Shown piece after piece: positions 8,684-18,296 of a DNA stretch of 43,467 nt. A program made the position numbers and the translations under genes. How positions within the stretch are numbered: the stretch's first letter is position 1; every line of letters starts with the position of its first letter. Under the pieces are notes generated by a model. The model saw only the letters and a list, made by a program, of their open reading frames with translations, searched no databases and was not told the DNA's origin. The stretch is from positions 1-43,467 of the forward strand of contig JAKVAS010000010.1 in the NCBI GenBank assembly GCA_022448165.1. The letters run 5' to 3'. This DNA comes from Crocinitomicaceae bacterium. GTDB taxonomy: Bacteria > Bacteroidota > Bacteroidia > Flavobacteriales_D > Crocinitomicaceae.

Positions 8684-9964
8684 ATGAAAGTTTTCAAATT
8701 TGGCGGAGCATCTGTTAAGGATGCCAATGCGGTTAAAAATGTAGCAAAGATTGTTCGTCTCTTCGAAGGAGAGAAGTTAGGCATTGTTATTTCCGCAATG
8801 GGTAAAACAACCAATGCTATGGAGTCAATTGTTGATGCACTCTGCAAACGAGATGAAGAAAGCTTCCATGCTCTAGTTTCGGAAAGAAAATCATTTCATT
8901 TAACTATTATGAATGAACTTTTCGGTGACAAAACATTGAACATATTTGATGAAGTTAATACCGTTTTTTCCGAGCTTAGTGCCAAATTCTCTGATCCCAT
9001 TCCGGATAATTTTGACTTTGAATATGATCAAATCGTTTCTCTAGGAGAGGTTCTTTCAACAAAAATTGTTACGGCCTTCTTAAATACTTCAGGATTGAAA
9101 GCTGGTTGGGCTGATGCTCGGACATTAATCAAAACAGACAGAAAGTATAGAGAAGCCGAAGTAGACTGGACAACAACCGAAGAACGCTTCCACACGGATT
9201 TTTTACCTAGGCTGGAACAAAAAGACATGTTAATCACCCAAGGGTTTATGGGATATACCTCAGAAGGTTTTACCACAACTCTAGGAAGGGAAGGATCCGA
9301 TTTTACCGCTGGAATATTAGCATATTGTTGTAATGCAGAAAGTGTCACCATTTGGAAGGATGTTCCAGGAATGTTAAATGCTGATCCTAAATGGTTCGAC
9401 AACACCATTAAGTTGGACAAAATTTCGTTTAAAGAAGCAATAGAACTTTCCTATTACGGAGCTTCTGTGATTCACCCTAAAACACTTAAACCATTAAAGA
9501 ACAAAAGTATTCCACTTTACGTGAAATCCTTCATTCATCCAGAAAACGACGGAACAATGATCCAATCATCCACTTCTCAAGACCATTTAATCCCATCATT
9601 CATTTTTAAGATGGATCAAATATTATTCTCCTTCACCCCGAAAGACTTCTCCTTCATTGTAGAAAAAAACCTGAGTGATATATTCGATCGCTTAGCAAAA
9701 GTAGATGCAAAAATAAACTTAATGCAAAACACTGCATTGAACTTTTCCATTCTGCTAGATGAGAAAAAAGTGGATGTTGACGCTATTCTAGAATTATTCG
9801 AGGATTCATATGAAATCCGTTACAACGCAGGATTAGAATTGGTAACTATTCGCCATTACGATCAACAAACCATTGAACGTGTTACCGTAGATAAAGAAGT
9901 TTTACTTGAGCAAAAAACCAGAGAAACCGCCCGTTTAATCGTTCGTCAAAATGTAGCAATTTGA
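8684..9964 (+). CDS. Aspartate kinase (monofunctional)
   Basis: Phosphorylates aspartate, the first step toward lysine, threonine, methionine and isoleucine. It is 426 aa. The N-terminal motif KFGGASV is at residues 5-11 and FTTTLGREGSDFTA follows, both hallmarks of the amino-acid kinase fold. VTIWKDVPGMLNADP and YYGASVIHPKTLKP complete the core. The C-terminal 120 residues are ACT-like but poorly conserved, and the protein is shorter than typical lysC products of about 450 aa. There is no fused homoserine dehydrogenase. Which end product inhibits it cannot be read from the sequence, so I give no gene symbol. Confidence 0.93.
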   Translation: MKVFKFGGASVKDANAVKNVAKIVRLFEGEKLGIVISAMGKTTNAMESIVDALCKRDEESFHALVSERKSFHLTIMNELFGDKTLNIFDEVNTVFSELSAKFSDPIPDNFDFEYDQIVSLGEVLSTKIVTAFLNTSGLKAGWADARTLIKTDRKYREAEVDWTTTEERFHTDFLPRLEQKDMLITQGFMGYTSEGFTTTLGREGSDFTAGILAYCCNAESVTIWKDVPGMLNADPKWFDNTIKLDKISFKEAIELSYYGASVIHPKTLKPLKNKSIPLYVKSFIHPENDGTMIQSSTSQDHLIPSFIFKMDQILFSFTPKDFSFIVEKNLSDIFDRLAKVDAKINLMQNTALNFSILLDEKKVDVDAILELFEDSYEIRYNAGLELVTIRHYDQQTIERVTVDKEVLLEQKTRETARLIVRQNVAI

Positions 9965-10005
9965 AATACCTTTAAAATGGGAGTGATTAATTGATATACT
10001 TGAAG

Positions 10006-10013
10006 TACTTTTG
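10006..10013 (+). promoter_or_regulatory. Bacteroidota -7 promoter element for the feo operon
   Basis: TACTTTTG matches TAnnTTTG and ends eight bases before the feoA ATG. The predicted transcript would have only a few untranslated bases. No Fur-box-like palindrome is obvious. Confidence 0.5.
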
Positions 10014-10021
10014 TACTTGGT

Positions 10022-10273
10022 ATGAAATCATCTCTTTCGTCTATAGCGAACGGAACAAAAGTTATCGTTCAATCAATTACTGAATCGCAATTGCGAGTTA
10101 AGCTTATGGAAATGGGACTAACAAAAGGCAAAGTTATTGAGGTTCTATACCGCGCTCCACTAGGCGATCCAATGGCCATTGACATTAATGGTTATGTTCT
10201 TTCGCTGAGAAAAGACGAGGCTTCTTTAATTCAAGTTGATCTTTTTGAGCAAAAAACTACTGAAAAAGTATGA
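10022..10273 (+). CDS. feoA: Ferrous iron transport protein A
   Basis: Small cytoplasmic SH3-like protein (83 aa) that supports FeoB-mediated Fe(II) uptake. The family pattern is visible in LMEMGLTKGKVIEVLYRAPLGDPMAI and the following YVLSLRKDEA segment. The length is typical for a standalone FeoA. Its stop overlaps the feoB start in ATGA (10270-10273), so translation is coupled. The function is inferred from family and context, which agree well. Confidence 0.93.
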   Translation: MKSSLSSIANGTKVIVQSITESQLRVKLMEMGLTKGKVIEVLYRAPLGDPMAIDINGYVLSLRKDEASLIQVDLFEQKTTEKV

Positions 10274-12222
10274 AAATAGCGTTACTTGGTAATCCAAATA
10301 CGGGGAAAAGTTCGATTTTCAACTTGTTAACTGGCATGCGTCAGCACGTTGGTAACTTTCCAGGAGTTACCGTTGATAAAAAAACAGGTACATTAAACAT
10401 CGACAAAGAGCAGCATGAGTTAGTCGATTTCCCAGGAACATATAGTTTATACCCTAGATCAAAGGATGAAGAAGTTGTATATAACGTTCTTTCGGACAAA
10501 AACAACGATAATTACCCCGACCTTGCCTTAGTGGTTGTTGACGCATCCAATTTAGAGCGCAATTTGTTGCTTTTTTCTCAAGTTTATGATCTTCAGTTAC
10601 CTACGGTAATGGTCCTAAACATGACAGATTTAGCCTTGAAGAGAAATAAGAAGTATAACCTTGAAACACTTCAAAAAACGTTTCCTGATGCTACGATTGT
10701 AGAATCAAATGCAAGAGTCAAATCGGGAAAAGGACGAATAAATGATGCTATTTCAAATGTAAAAAAGCGCACAGGGCACTCCTTTTGTTCAGAACAATCA
10801 CTATGCGATATTGATGATATTACCTGTCAAGAAAATACTGTTTCAAAACGTTTTTCGAAAATAGAATCTATTGATTTCACCCAAAAAGAAAGTGAAGTCA
10901 ATGCTAAAACAACTTTAACGAGTAAGTTCGATAAAATATTAGTTCATAAAGTATGGGGATACCTCATCTTCGCCGTTGTCTTGATGGTCATCTTTCAGTT
11001 TATTTATGAATTTGCTGGTATCCCAATGGATATAATAGATAGTTCATTTTCTGATTTGAGCAGTTGGTTAGCTACACAATTACCCGCAGGTATATTTACA
11101 GACCTACTCACTCAAGGAATCGTCCCTGGAATCGGTGGTGTCGTTATTTTCATTCCTCAAATTGCTTTGTTATTCTTTTTCATTGCTGTTTTAGAAGAAA
11201 CAGGATATCTCTCACGTGTTGTTTTCATCATGGATCGTATTATGCGTCCTCTAGGTTTAAATGGCAAAAGCGTAGTCCCTCTTATCTCAAGTGTTGCATG
11301 TGCAATACCAGGAGTAATGGCTGCTAGAACAATTTCTGATCGTAAAGAACGTATGATAACAGTAATGGTTACTCCATTGATGAGTTGTAGTGCACGAATT
11401 CCTGTTTACACACTCTTAATTGCCCTAGTTATTCCAGAAGGTACTGTTGGTGGATTTATGAATCTACAAGGCTTGGTATTATTTGGTCTATATGCTCTTG
11501 GGACCATTAGCGCCTTGCTCGTTGCATGGGTTTTAAAAAAAATCATTAAAACGAACGAAAAAGGATTCCTCTTATTGGAAATGCCTTCCTATAAAATGCC
11601 ACGTTGGGGAAATATAGGAATTACAGTTTGGGAAAAAATTCGCGTTTTCATCTGGGACGCTGGTAAAGTAATTTTAGCGATTTCAATTATCCTTTGGGCC
11701 ATGGCGACTTATGGACCAAAAAATAATATGGAGCAAGCTGGCATTACAGCGGAAGCCAAAGCAATCCAATTAGGGCTAAATGAAGAAGATACAGATCAAT
11801 TAGTTGCCTCTGCAAAACTAGAGAACTCCTACATTGGAATCATGGGGAAAACTATCGAGCCTGCTATTAAACCATTAGGTTACGACTGGAAAATTGGTGT
11901 CTCCTTAATTACTTCATTTGCTGCACGAGAGGTCTTTGTTGGCTCCATGGCAACAATCTACGCTGTTCAAGACGATGGAGAAGAGAACATTCCACTCATT
12001 GACAAAATGCGTGCAGAAAAACGTAACGATGGTACACCTGTATTTACATTAGCTTCAGGACTAAGCTTGATGGTATTCTATGTTTTTGCTATGCAATGTA
12101 TGGCAACCTTGGCTGTTGTAAAGAGAGAAACAAAAAGCTGGAAATGGCCGATAATTCAGCTTGGGTATATGGGAGTTTTAGCATATCTTGCTGCTTGGAT
12201 AACATTTATTATTGCTAGTTAA
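10270..12222 (+). CDS. feoB: Ferrous iron transporter B
   Basis: Inner-membrane Fe(II) transporter with an N-terminal GTPase, 650 aa. G1 is GNPNTGKS at residues 7-14, G3 is the VDFPGTYSL segment, and G4 reads LNMTDLA. A short helical spacer leads to the membrane part, which holds two Gate domains and the central region with conserved cysteines (SSVACAIPGVMAARTISDRKERM and TPLMSCSARIPVYTLLI). It is shorter than the 770-residue E. coli protein, mainly in the spacer and C-terminus. It overlaps feoA by four bases, and its TAA shares one base with the start of the next small gene. Confidence 0.96.
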   Translation: MKIALLGNPNTGKSSIFNLLTGMRQHVGNFPGVTVDKKTGTLNIDKEQHELVDFPGTYSLYPRSKDEEVVYNVLSDKNNDNYPDLALVVVDASNLERNLLLFSQVYDLQLPTVMVLNMTDLALKRNKKYNLETLQKTFPDATIVESNARVKSGKGRINDAISNVKKRTGHSFCSEQSLCDIDDITCQENTVSKRFSKIESIDFTQKESEVNAKTTLTSKFDKILVHKVWGYLIFAVVLMVIFQFIYEFAGIPMDIIDSSFSDLSSWLATQLPAGIFTDLLTQGIVPGIGGVVIFIPQIALLFFFIAVLEETGYLSRVVFIMDRIMRPLGLNGKSVVPLISSVACAIPGVMAARTISDRKERMITVMVTPLMSCSARIPVYTLLIALVIPEGTVGGFMNLQGLVLFGLYALGTISALLVAWVLKKIIKTNEKGFLLLEMPSYKMPRWGNIGITVWEKIRVFIWDAGKVILAISIILWAMATYGPKNNMEQAGITAEAKAIQLGLNEEDTDQLVASAKLENSYIGIMGKTIEPAIKPLGYDWKIGVSLITSFAAREVFVGSMATIYAVQDDGEENIPLIDKMRAEKRNDGTPVFTLASGLSLMVFYVFAMQCMATLAVVKRETKSWKWPIIQLGYMGVLAYLAAWITFIIAS

Positions 12223-12356
12223 TGATTCAAACTATTCTTACCATATCAACCATTTGTTTGGCGTTTGTGTTTATAGGTACTCGCGTTTACAAACGTTTCT
12301 TTACGAAGAAACATGGGTGCGATGGATGCGCAGTTTCTCAAATTAAGGTGGAATAA
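12222..12356 (+). CDS. FeoB-associated Cys-rich membrane protein
   Basis: A 44-codon gene whose ATG overlaps the last base of the feoB stop (TAATG). The product has one N-terminal transmembrane helix (about residues 4-20), a basic stretch (RVYKRFFTKK), and a short cytoplasmic tail with Cys-Asp-Gly-Cys at residues 33-36. This is the layout of the small FeoB-associated Cys-rich proteins (Pfam FeoB_associated) that often occupy the FeoC position. The CxxC could bind iron or sense redox state; that is inference. The position, translational coupling and motif make it a credible gene. Confidence 0.8.
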   Translation: MIQTILTISTICLAFVFIGTRVYKRFFTKKHGCDGCAVSQIKVE

Positions 12357-12429
12357 AGCTTTACTGAAAGGCCCTATCTTCAACTTTCATAAAATAAGGA
12401 AGCTCGATTAAGCAAGATTTTAGTAACTA

Positions 12430-13461
12430 TTACTTACCCTTTGGAACATGTTTCGATGTAAATCGTTCTGCAGTAGTATTCCACTTATCAATTGCCTCTG
12501 AACGATCTCTATTGGACACTTCGTTCAATTCATTATATTCCTTTACCGAGCTATTTACCGCATTCACGCCATTGTTAAATTCTTCAACGTCTTCCTTTGT
12601 TCGATCCTTAGGTTTCTTCTTATCAAATGCCATTTTCATCTTAGCGAAACTTTCATTCTGCTCAATAAAATTTAAAATGATATCCACACCATTTTCCGCT
12701 TCATCTTTGTAAAATGCCAGCAAAGCTTCCGTCGCTTCAATCATTGAGTTATCATCTTCGAACAATTCAATACTTTGAAGTTTAAGCAATCCTTCTTCAG
12801 CTGTTTCAAGAAGTGCATTTCTATTTTGTTCAATTGCGCTTACGTCCTTTCGTTCGATTGCTTCCAACAAATACAACTCTTGTTTATACGATTTAAAGAA
12901 AATCAAATAAACTTCATTGTAATGATCATAAACCATATCGGCAATTTCCATTTTCTTAGAAAGATCCGAATCATCCTCAATAATTGTGATATTATGTCCT
13001 TCGGCAAAAGTACGCTGCTCACGACTAATCATCTTACTTGCTGCTTTCATTTTTTCTCCAGCCTGATCACGAGCCATCATGTATGCCTCCATAAGGTCGT
13101 ATGATTGCTCGGCTATTTCTTCCATATCAACAATCTCCGCATAATCCTCACGCAAAACTTTTCCTAATAATTCGAAGTACTCAACAACCGAATCTCGATA
13201 TGATGCGTTACCTTCAAATTCTTTTGCACCTTTTGCCTTATTTAGCGCTGCACTAGAAGACTGAATCAATTCAACACGCTTTTTCTCAACTTTGCGAGCA
13301 CTTCTTCCGTGCGAAACAGATTTGGTATAATCCCATGAATCTTTCTGAATTTTCGTATACTCTGCAGTAAAATAATCCATATACTCCACTGCACTAGTTG
13401 TGCTTTGAGAATACGAAAAAATAGAAATTAACAAGGATAAAGGTAATAGGAGGTTTTTCAT
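12430..13461 (-). CDS. Secreted helical hypothetical protein
   Basis: A 343-residue protein with a signal peptide ending at Ser-Tyr-Ser-Gln (about residue 19). The mature part is almost entirely charged, predicted helical and rich in Glu and Lys, with no cysteine and no T9SS tail. It vaguely recalls the LIC11966-type surface proteins first named in Leptospira, but I cannot confirm that. It likely resides in the periplasm or on the surface. It converges with the feo operon and is followed upstream by an AT-rich 194-base spacer. A TAATTTTA sequence, one mismatch from the -7 consensus, lies about 25 bases before the ATG. The function is unknown. Confidence 0.75.
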   Translation of the reverse strand: MKNLLLPLSLLISIFSYSQSTTSAVEYMDYFTAEYTKIQKDSWDYTKSVSHGRSARKVEKKRVELIQSSSAALNKAKGAKEFEGNASYRDSVVEYFELLGKVLREDYAEIVDMEEIAEQSYDLMEAYMMARDQAGEKMKAASKMISREQRTFAEGHNITIIEDDSDLSKKMEIADMVYDHYNEVYLIFFKSYKQELYLLEAIERKDVSAIEQNRNALLETAEEGLLKLQSIELFEDDNSMIEATEALLAFYKDEAENGVDIILNFIEQNESFAKMKMAFDKKKPKDRTKEDVEEFNNGVNAVNSSVKEYNELNEVSNRDRSEAIDKWNTTAERFTSKHVPKGK

Positions 13462-13655
13462 GATTCGGTTATTAAGTTGCCGTAAAATTAGTCATTTTAA
13501 CTGAATTAATTCAAACATTAAGCCTCTTCTAAAGCAACTGATTTTACAAAATAATAGTAACCACCAATCAGTTAAATATCTCAATTTTCCAGCCAAAAAC
13601 CTCGAATCGCAAGAAATCAAACCCGAAAATAAAGGGATATTTATTCCAAAGAATA

Positions 13656-15698
13656 CTAATTATAGTGCTCAATAAGTGATTCCATAATTTTAAATGTTTC
13701 ATTCAATTCTATATCCTTAGACAATTCATTTAAGAAACGATCGTTATAATTTTTCAGGTAAGGAGAAAGGTTCAAAAGCACTTTCTTAAACTGCATAGAT
13801 TCAGGAGTATAACCAAAATCCACAGCTTCAACTAACGACTGATAATCATTCTCCAACTTAACCTGTAATTGATGATATTCAAAGCACTTATACAAATCCA
13901 AACTTTTCTTAGATAGTTGAGATATTAATATTAGAGAATCTGACTTCTCTTGCATTTCAGCAATTTTCATTTCTTTCTTCTCAGAGTAACCAGATATCAG
14001 TTCATTAATTGGAAAAGGCAATTTTGGCGTGAAATACACCTTTTTCACAACACTATCAAGCCTTATTGAGTGTGGAAGATCGACTTCATGGTTTAGTGCA
14101 TGACTAGACGCTAAATCCAATTCAATATCTGGAATTACCCCAACTTGTTGTGCTGATTTCTTAGTTAATCGATATAGTCCAATATTCGTGATCTTTACAT
14201 ATCCCCAAGATGCATCTTCTATGAATCCAGAGCCATTTTCAATTGCTGGATCTAAAGACACAATCACCTGACCTGTAGCTTTTCCGAAGGTGGATTTCCC
14301 AACAATTAAAGCTCGGTTGTAATCTTGTAATGATCCAGCTACAATTTCAGATGCTGACGCCGATTCACTATCCACCATAATAATCAATGGCCCTCGATAA
14401 ATCGCTCCACGATTAAAATCTTTATATGTATGTACATTGCCCTCATAACTCTCCTCAATGCTCACAGGTCCATAATTAATAAAGATCCCAACTAAATCAA
14501 TCGCCTCCTTAATCGAACCACCTCCATTTCCTCGAAGATCTAAAATCAATCCATCGATACTTTCGCGCCTCATCTTCAACAACGATTTAGCAATATCATT
14601 TGCACAACCGAGTGCTGAAGTGTCAGTCCAATTCGTATAAAAATCCGGTAACGAAATATATCCAACCGCTATTTTTCCTTTCAAGAGTGCTGACTTAATA
14701 GCATCCTCATCACTATAGACCCTTCCTCGCGTTAATTCAACATTCTTCTCCCCTTTATTATTTTTCACATCGAGTACAATTACATCCGTCTGATCTAAAA
14801 ATTTAGAGAATACTTCTATATCTGCCTTGGTAACATCCAGTGATTCTCCATTAGGTGTGCTTACCCTAGTAATTATATCACCTTCTTCTATAGATTTTGA
14901 AAACCAAGCAGAACTTCCAGGAATTATCGATGTTATTTCAATTTCACCAGAAACTCTAGTGCTTGTATTAATTCCAAAAATCTCTCGTTCCGCAGAAAGC
15001 TCTTCTGTAAACTCTCTCTTCATTTCAGTATTAAAGTAACTCGAATGTGGATCATAACAATGTGCAATTGCATTCAAGTACATCAATTCAAAATAATCTT
15101 CCGTTTTACATCTTCTTTCAATGAAATTATTAAGTTTCAGAAGAGCTGTTTGTCGAATCGACGCTTCTTCACTCTTAATTTTTCCTAAATTAAACTCACC
15201 ATCGCTGCTAGCAATCTTAAGTAAATCTAATTGTACAACTTTATTGAAATAATTTGTCCAACGATTATTTAATTCATCTTGAGTTTTTGCAAACTCCTCC
15301 ATTTCGATCATATTTCCGGATAAGCCAATAACGGAAAGATTCTCTTTTGCTAAGGATTCCCAAAAATCTCTACAGTCGATTAAACGCTGCATGAGTAATT
15401 TTTCAGCAGTCTCTAAATAATTTATACTTGCCTCTCGCACCTCATCATCCAACCCTTTAGACATAGCCTCTAACTGATCTACGTCGGATTGTAACAAAAA
15501 GACATGTTTATTATCAAGATATTCAATTAACTCACGATGTAAATCTACGCCGAAATCATCGTTCATTTCTCTTGGCTTTAGATGATTGTGAGCAAAATAA
15601 GTAACCAATCGTTGTGCCCGCACTCCAATCTGATCACCGTTAAGGCCCACTGCATTTAAAGCAATAAAAAAGGCTATATAGGTAGTTATTTTTGTCAT
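13656..15698 (-). CDS. Carboxy-terminal processing protease (S41 family)
   Basis: Tail-specific periplasmic protease of the Prc/Tsp type, 680 aa. A signal peptide is followed by an N-terminal helical domain (about 25-230), a PDZ domain (about 240-330) and the S41 catalytic core. By alignment to E. coli Tsp, the catalytic serine is Ser448 in SASASEI and the lysine is Lys473 in GKSTFGKATGQ, with Asp459 in LQDYNRA. The core also contains LILDLRGNGGGS. It probably cleaves proteins from their C-termini in envelope quality control. Its ATG lies nine bases after the stop of the sugar permease gene, so the two are probably co-transcribed. Why they are paired is not evident. Confidence 0.93.
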   Translation of the reverse strand: MTKITTYIAFFIALNAVGLNGDQIGVRAQRLVTYFAHNHLKPREMNDDFGVDLHRELIEYLDNKHVFLLQSDVDQLEAMSKGLDDEVREASINYLETAEKLLMQRLIDCRDFWESLAKENLSVIGLSGNMIEMEEFAKTQDELNNRWTNYFNKVVQLDLLKIASSDGEFNLGKIKSEEASIRQTALLKLNNFIERRCKTEDYFELMYLNAIAHCYDPHSSYFNTEMKREFTEELSAEREIFGINTSTRVSGEIEITSIIPGSSAWFSKSIEEGDIITRVSTPNGESLDVTKADIEVFSKFLDQTDVIVLDVKNNKGEKNVELTRGRVYSDEDAIKSALLKGKIAVGYISLPDFYTNWTDTSALGCANDIAKSLLKMRRESIDGLILDLRGNGGGSIKEAIDLVGIFINYGPVSIEESYEGNVHTYKDFNRGAIYRGPLIIMVDSESASASEIVAGSLQDYNRALIVGKSTFGKATGQVIVSLDPAIENGSGFIEDASWGYVKITNIGLYRLTKKSAQQVGVIPDIELDLASSHALNHEVDLPHSIRLDSVVKKVYFTPKLPFPINELISGYSEKKEMKIAEMQEKSDSLILISQLSKKSLDLYKCFEYHQLQVKLENDYQSLVEAVDFGYTPESMQFKKVLLNLSPYLKNYNDRFLNELSKDIELNETFKIMESLIEHYN

Positions 15699-15707
15699 TG
15701 ATTATTT

Positions 15708-17471
15708 TTAAGTCATCTTAACCCCTTGCTTATTCAATATCTTTCGGACGTACAAAGCAAAGAATGCTAGATAAGCGAAACACGCTGCTCCAACAACAAA
15801 AGAAGGTTGAATCCCAATAACGTCTGCCAATTTCCCTTGCAATGGAGGAATAATTGCACCTCCAAGAATCATCATTACCAAAAATGCAGAAGCCTGTGTT
15901 TGATACTTCCCTGTTCCCGCAATTGATAAAGAAAAAATACACGGCCACATAATTGAACAACACAACCCAGCTGCTAAGAATGCATATACAGCCACAATTC
16001 CAGTAGTTATTAGACCTACAACAATTGCAAATACTCCAAGTGCTCCAAAAACACTTAATGTAAGCGTTGGTTTATCATCCGTAATATAAAATGCTGCAAT
16101 TTGAATCAGAACACAAACAATATACCAATACAATGGTTGAACATCATACCCATAAAGCCAAGAAGCAAGTAGTACCACAGAAAATGCAACCAATGGTACA
16201 ACAAATCGTAAAACTTGCTTCATCATATTACTCATTTTAAACACACTAATTGCACCTGTCCACCTTCCGATCATCAAACTGCCCCAAAACATCGCCACAT
16301 AAGGAGCAATTTCAGAAGAACCTAACCCGCCAAATTCCTTTTGCTTCAAAAGTTCACTAATATTACTTCCCACAGTAACTTCTACTCCTACATAAACAAA
16401 TATTGCCAGCATCCCCAATGTTACCTGCGGATATTGCATTGCTCCCCACCCAATCTTTTCTTTCTTTCCTTTAGAATATGCAAAAAGTAAGCCCCCAAGA
16501 ATAACTAATAATCCACCCGAAAGCCATGCCATTCTTTTATTCTCTAATGGCACTTTGATTTGATCAATTTCCAATTGAAACATTGCAATTTGTTCAACAT
16601 CCGTAACCTCATCAAGTGTCGCCATTTTGTTTTCAATCTTTTCAATACTTTCCACTTCAACACTTCGATAACTACTAAAAACAGGAACGAAACACGTAAT
16701 AAGTAATCCTGTAACAACCAACAAAGTTACCATTGCATTTTTTGAAGACTCCGATTTTTGAAGTACATCTTGGTCAATTAAACCTTGCTCCTTCTTTTCT
16801 TTATCCGCTCGTATCTTCCCATCAGGAACTTTTTTCGAAAAGCCAAATAATGCCGCAATACCTAAAAACAATCCGCCAACACAACCATATAGAATCATTA
16901 CCTTGCTCAAACTCAAAGATTGTATCATTTCAGGGGTTAGAGAAGCCGTTGTTCCGAACAAAGCCAGTGAAACAATGAGAGGTCCAAGTGTAGTACCTAA
17001 ACTATTAATTCCCCCACCAAGATTAATTCTACTACTTCCAGTTGCCTCATCTCCTATTGAAACCATAAATGGATTTGCAGAAGTTTGTTGAATGGAAAAC
17101 CCTAAAGCGACAATAAACAATCCAAATAACATTCCTGAAAACACATTTAAGTAAACAGAGATAATCATTGCTCCGGCGCCTAATGTTGACAACAACAAAC
17201 CGTAAACAATACTCTTTTTGTATCCCCAAGATCCAACAAGATCTCTTCCTGTACTTGAACCAAAAACAAAAAGCGCTAATGCACCAAGATAATATGCACC
17301 ATAGAACGCGAAATCAATCAATTGACTTTGAAACTGGTCTAAACCAAAATAAGACTTACAAAAAGGTATAAAAACACTATTTCCAGCAGCAATGAAACCC
17401 CAGAAAAAAAACACTGTTGTTAAAATAGTTAGCGCTCCGTAATTCGTTTTAGAAGTTGTTGATTCCGACAT
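15708..17471 (-). CDS. MFS sugar permease (FHS/FucP-like) with long central insert
   Basis: Major facilitator transporter of the fucose/galactose/glucose-H+ symporter group. The opening TTVFFFWGFIAAGNSVFIPF and the motif GFSIQQTSANPF are typical of FucP/GluP-like permeases in Bacteroidota. It is 587 aa, well above the roughly 430 of FucP. The excess is a central region (about residues 215-340) holding a charged loop, an extra hydrophobic helix, an extracytoplasmic coiled segment and another helix. The second half resumes the MFS fold. The substrate is probably a hexose, but no catabolic genes are nearby to define it. It leads the transcription unit with the S41 protease. Confidence 0.88.
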   Translation of the reverse strand: MSESTTSKTNYGALTILTTVFFFWGFIAAGNSVFIPFCKSYFGLDQFQSQLIDFAFYGAYYLGALALFVFGSSTGRDLVGSWGYKKSIVYGLLLSTLGAGAMIISVYLNVFSGMLFGLFIVALGFSIQQTSANPFMVSIGDEATGSSRINLGGGINSLGTTLGPLIVSLALFGTTASLTPEMIQSLSLSKVMILYGCVGGLFLGIAALFGFSKKVPDGKIRADKEKKEQGLIDQDVLQKSESSKNAMVTLLVVTGLLITCFVPVFSSYRSVEVESIEKIENKMATLDEVTDVEQIAMFQLEIDQIKVPLENKRMAWLSGGLLVILGGLLFAYSKGKKEKIGWGAMQYPQVTLGMLAIFVYVGVEVTVGSNISELLKQKEFGGLGSSEIAPYVAMFWGSLMIGRWTGAISVFKMSNMMKQVLRFVVPLVAFSVVLLASWLYGYDVQPLYWYIVCVLIQIAAFYITDDKPTLTLSVFGALGVFAIVVGLITTGIVAVYAFLAAGLCCSIMWPCIFSLSIAGTGKYQTQASAFLVMMILGGAIIPPLQGKLADVIGIQPSFVVGAACFAYLAFFALYVRKILNKQGVKMT

Positions 17472-17633
17472 AAATTTAGTTTAGGATCCACAAAATAAGC
17501 AGAATTTCACTATATCCACACCTCACTTAATAGCTTTAGAGCATCAATATTTTATATATCTTCTATGGTACGGGGCAATAAAGTATCAGTATAAAAACCT
17601 ACTTTTAGCAAAAACAGTCATTTGAACTCTTCC

Positions 17634-18296
17634 ATGCTTACAGACATTATTCAGTGGGATACTCGAAATTGGGGGAAAGCAATTCCTTTTTGGGAACCTT
17701 TCTTGTCTTCAACGAGTGGTAAAAAAGCCGCTGCTTTTGGGGAACGAGAAGGAGGGCTTTCTCTTTGGCTCGCAACAAATGGATTTGAGGTTGAGTGTTC
17801 GGATTACGATGCTCCAGAAACGATTCCCTTTCCCTTACATATAGAACATTCCATTGTAGAGAAAATTAACTATTCTCAACAAGACATTACCCAAATCAAT
17901 TTTGAAGACAATCAGTTCGATATTGTAATTTTTAAATCTGTTATCGGAACTCTTGCCACGAAAAAACGTCAGCAAGAAGCATTGGATGAACTCTATAGAA
18001 TATTGAAGCCTGGAGGATACCTACTTTTTGCGGAAAATCTAGAAGCTACGGTGCTGCATCGATATGCAAGAAAGCGATTTACGAACTGGGGAAATCGATG
18101 GCGCTATATTCAATGGAAAGAAAAAGAAGAAATGTTATCAAAATTCACCACATCAACTGTGAAATCTCATGGCTTTCTAGCCACTTTTGGAAGATCTGAA
18201 GGTCAACGTAACTTCCTTTCTCGAATAGATCAAATATTTGCCCCCGTCACTCCAAAATCTTGGAAATATATCTTATTTGCCGCTTGTAGAAAGTAA
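17634..18296 (+). CDS. SAM-dependent methyltransferase (class I)
   Basis: 220-residue protein with a Methyltransf_11-like Rossmann core. AAAFGEREGGLSLWLA is the modified glycine-rich SAM loop, CSDYDAP the acidic residue region at the end of beta-2, and DNQFDIVIFKSVIGTL plus LYRILKPGGYLLFAEN are later motifs. The C-terminal 70 residues are basic and aromatic, probably for substrate recognition. A TTG at 17622 would add four residues, but ATG 17634 is the better start. TACTTTTAGC about 30 bases upstream is close to a -7 element. The 3' end overlaps the opposing oxidoreductase gene by 24 bases. The substrate is unknown. Confidence 0.85.
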   Translation: MLTDIIQWDTRNWGKAIPFWEPFLSSTSGKKAAAFGEREGGLSLWLATNGFEVECSDYDAPETIPFPLHIEHSIVEKINYSQQDITQINFEDNQFDIVIFKSVIGTLATKKRQQEALDELYRILKPGGYLLFAENLEATVLHRYARKRFTNWGNRWRYIQWKEKEEMLSKFTTSTVKSHGFLATFGRSEGQRNFLSRIDQIFAPVTPKSWKYILFAACRK

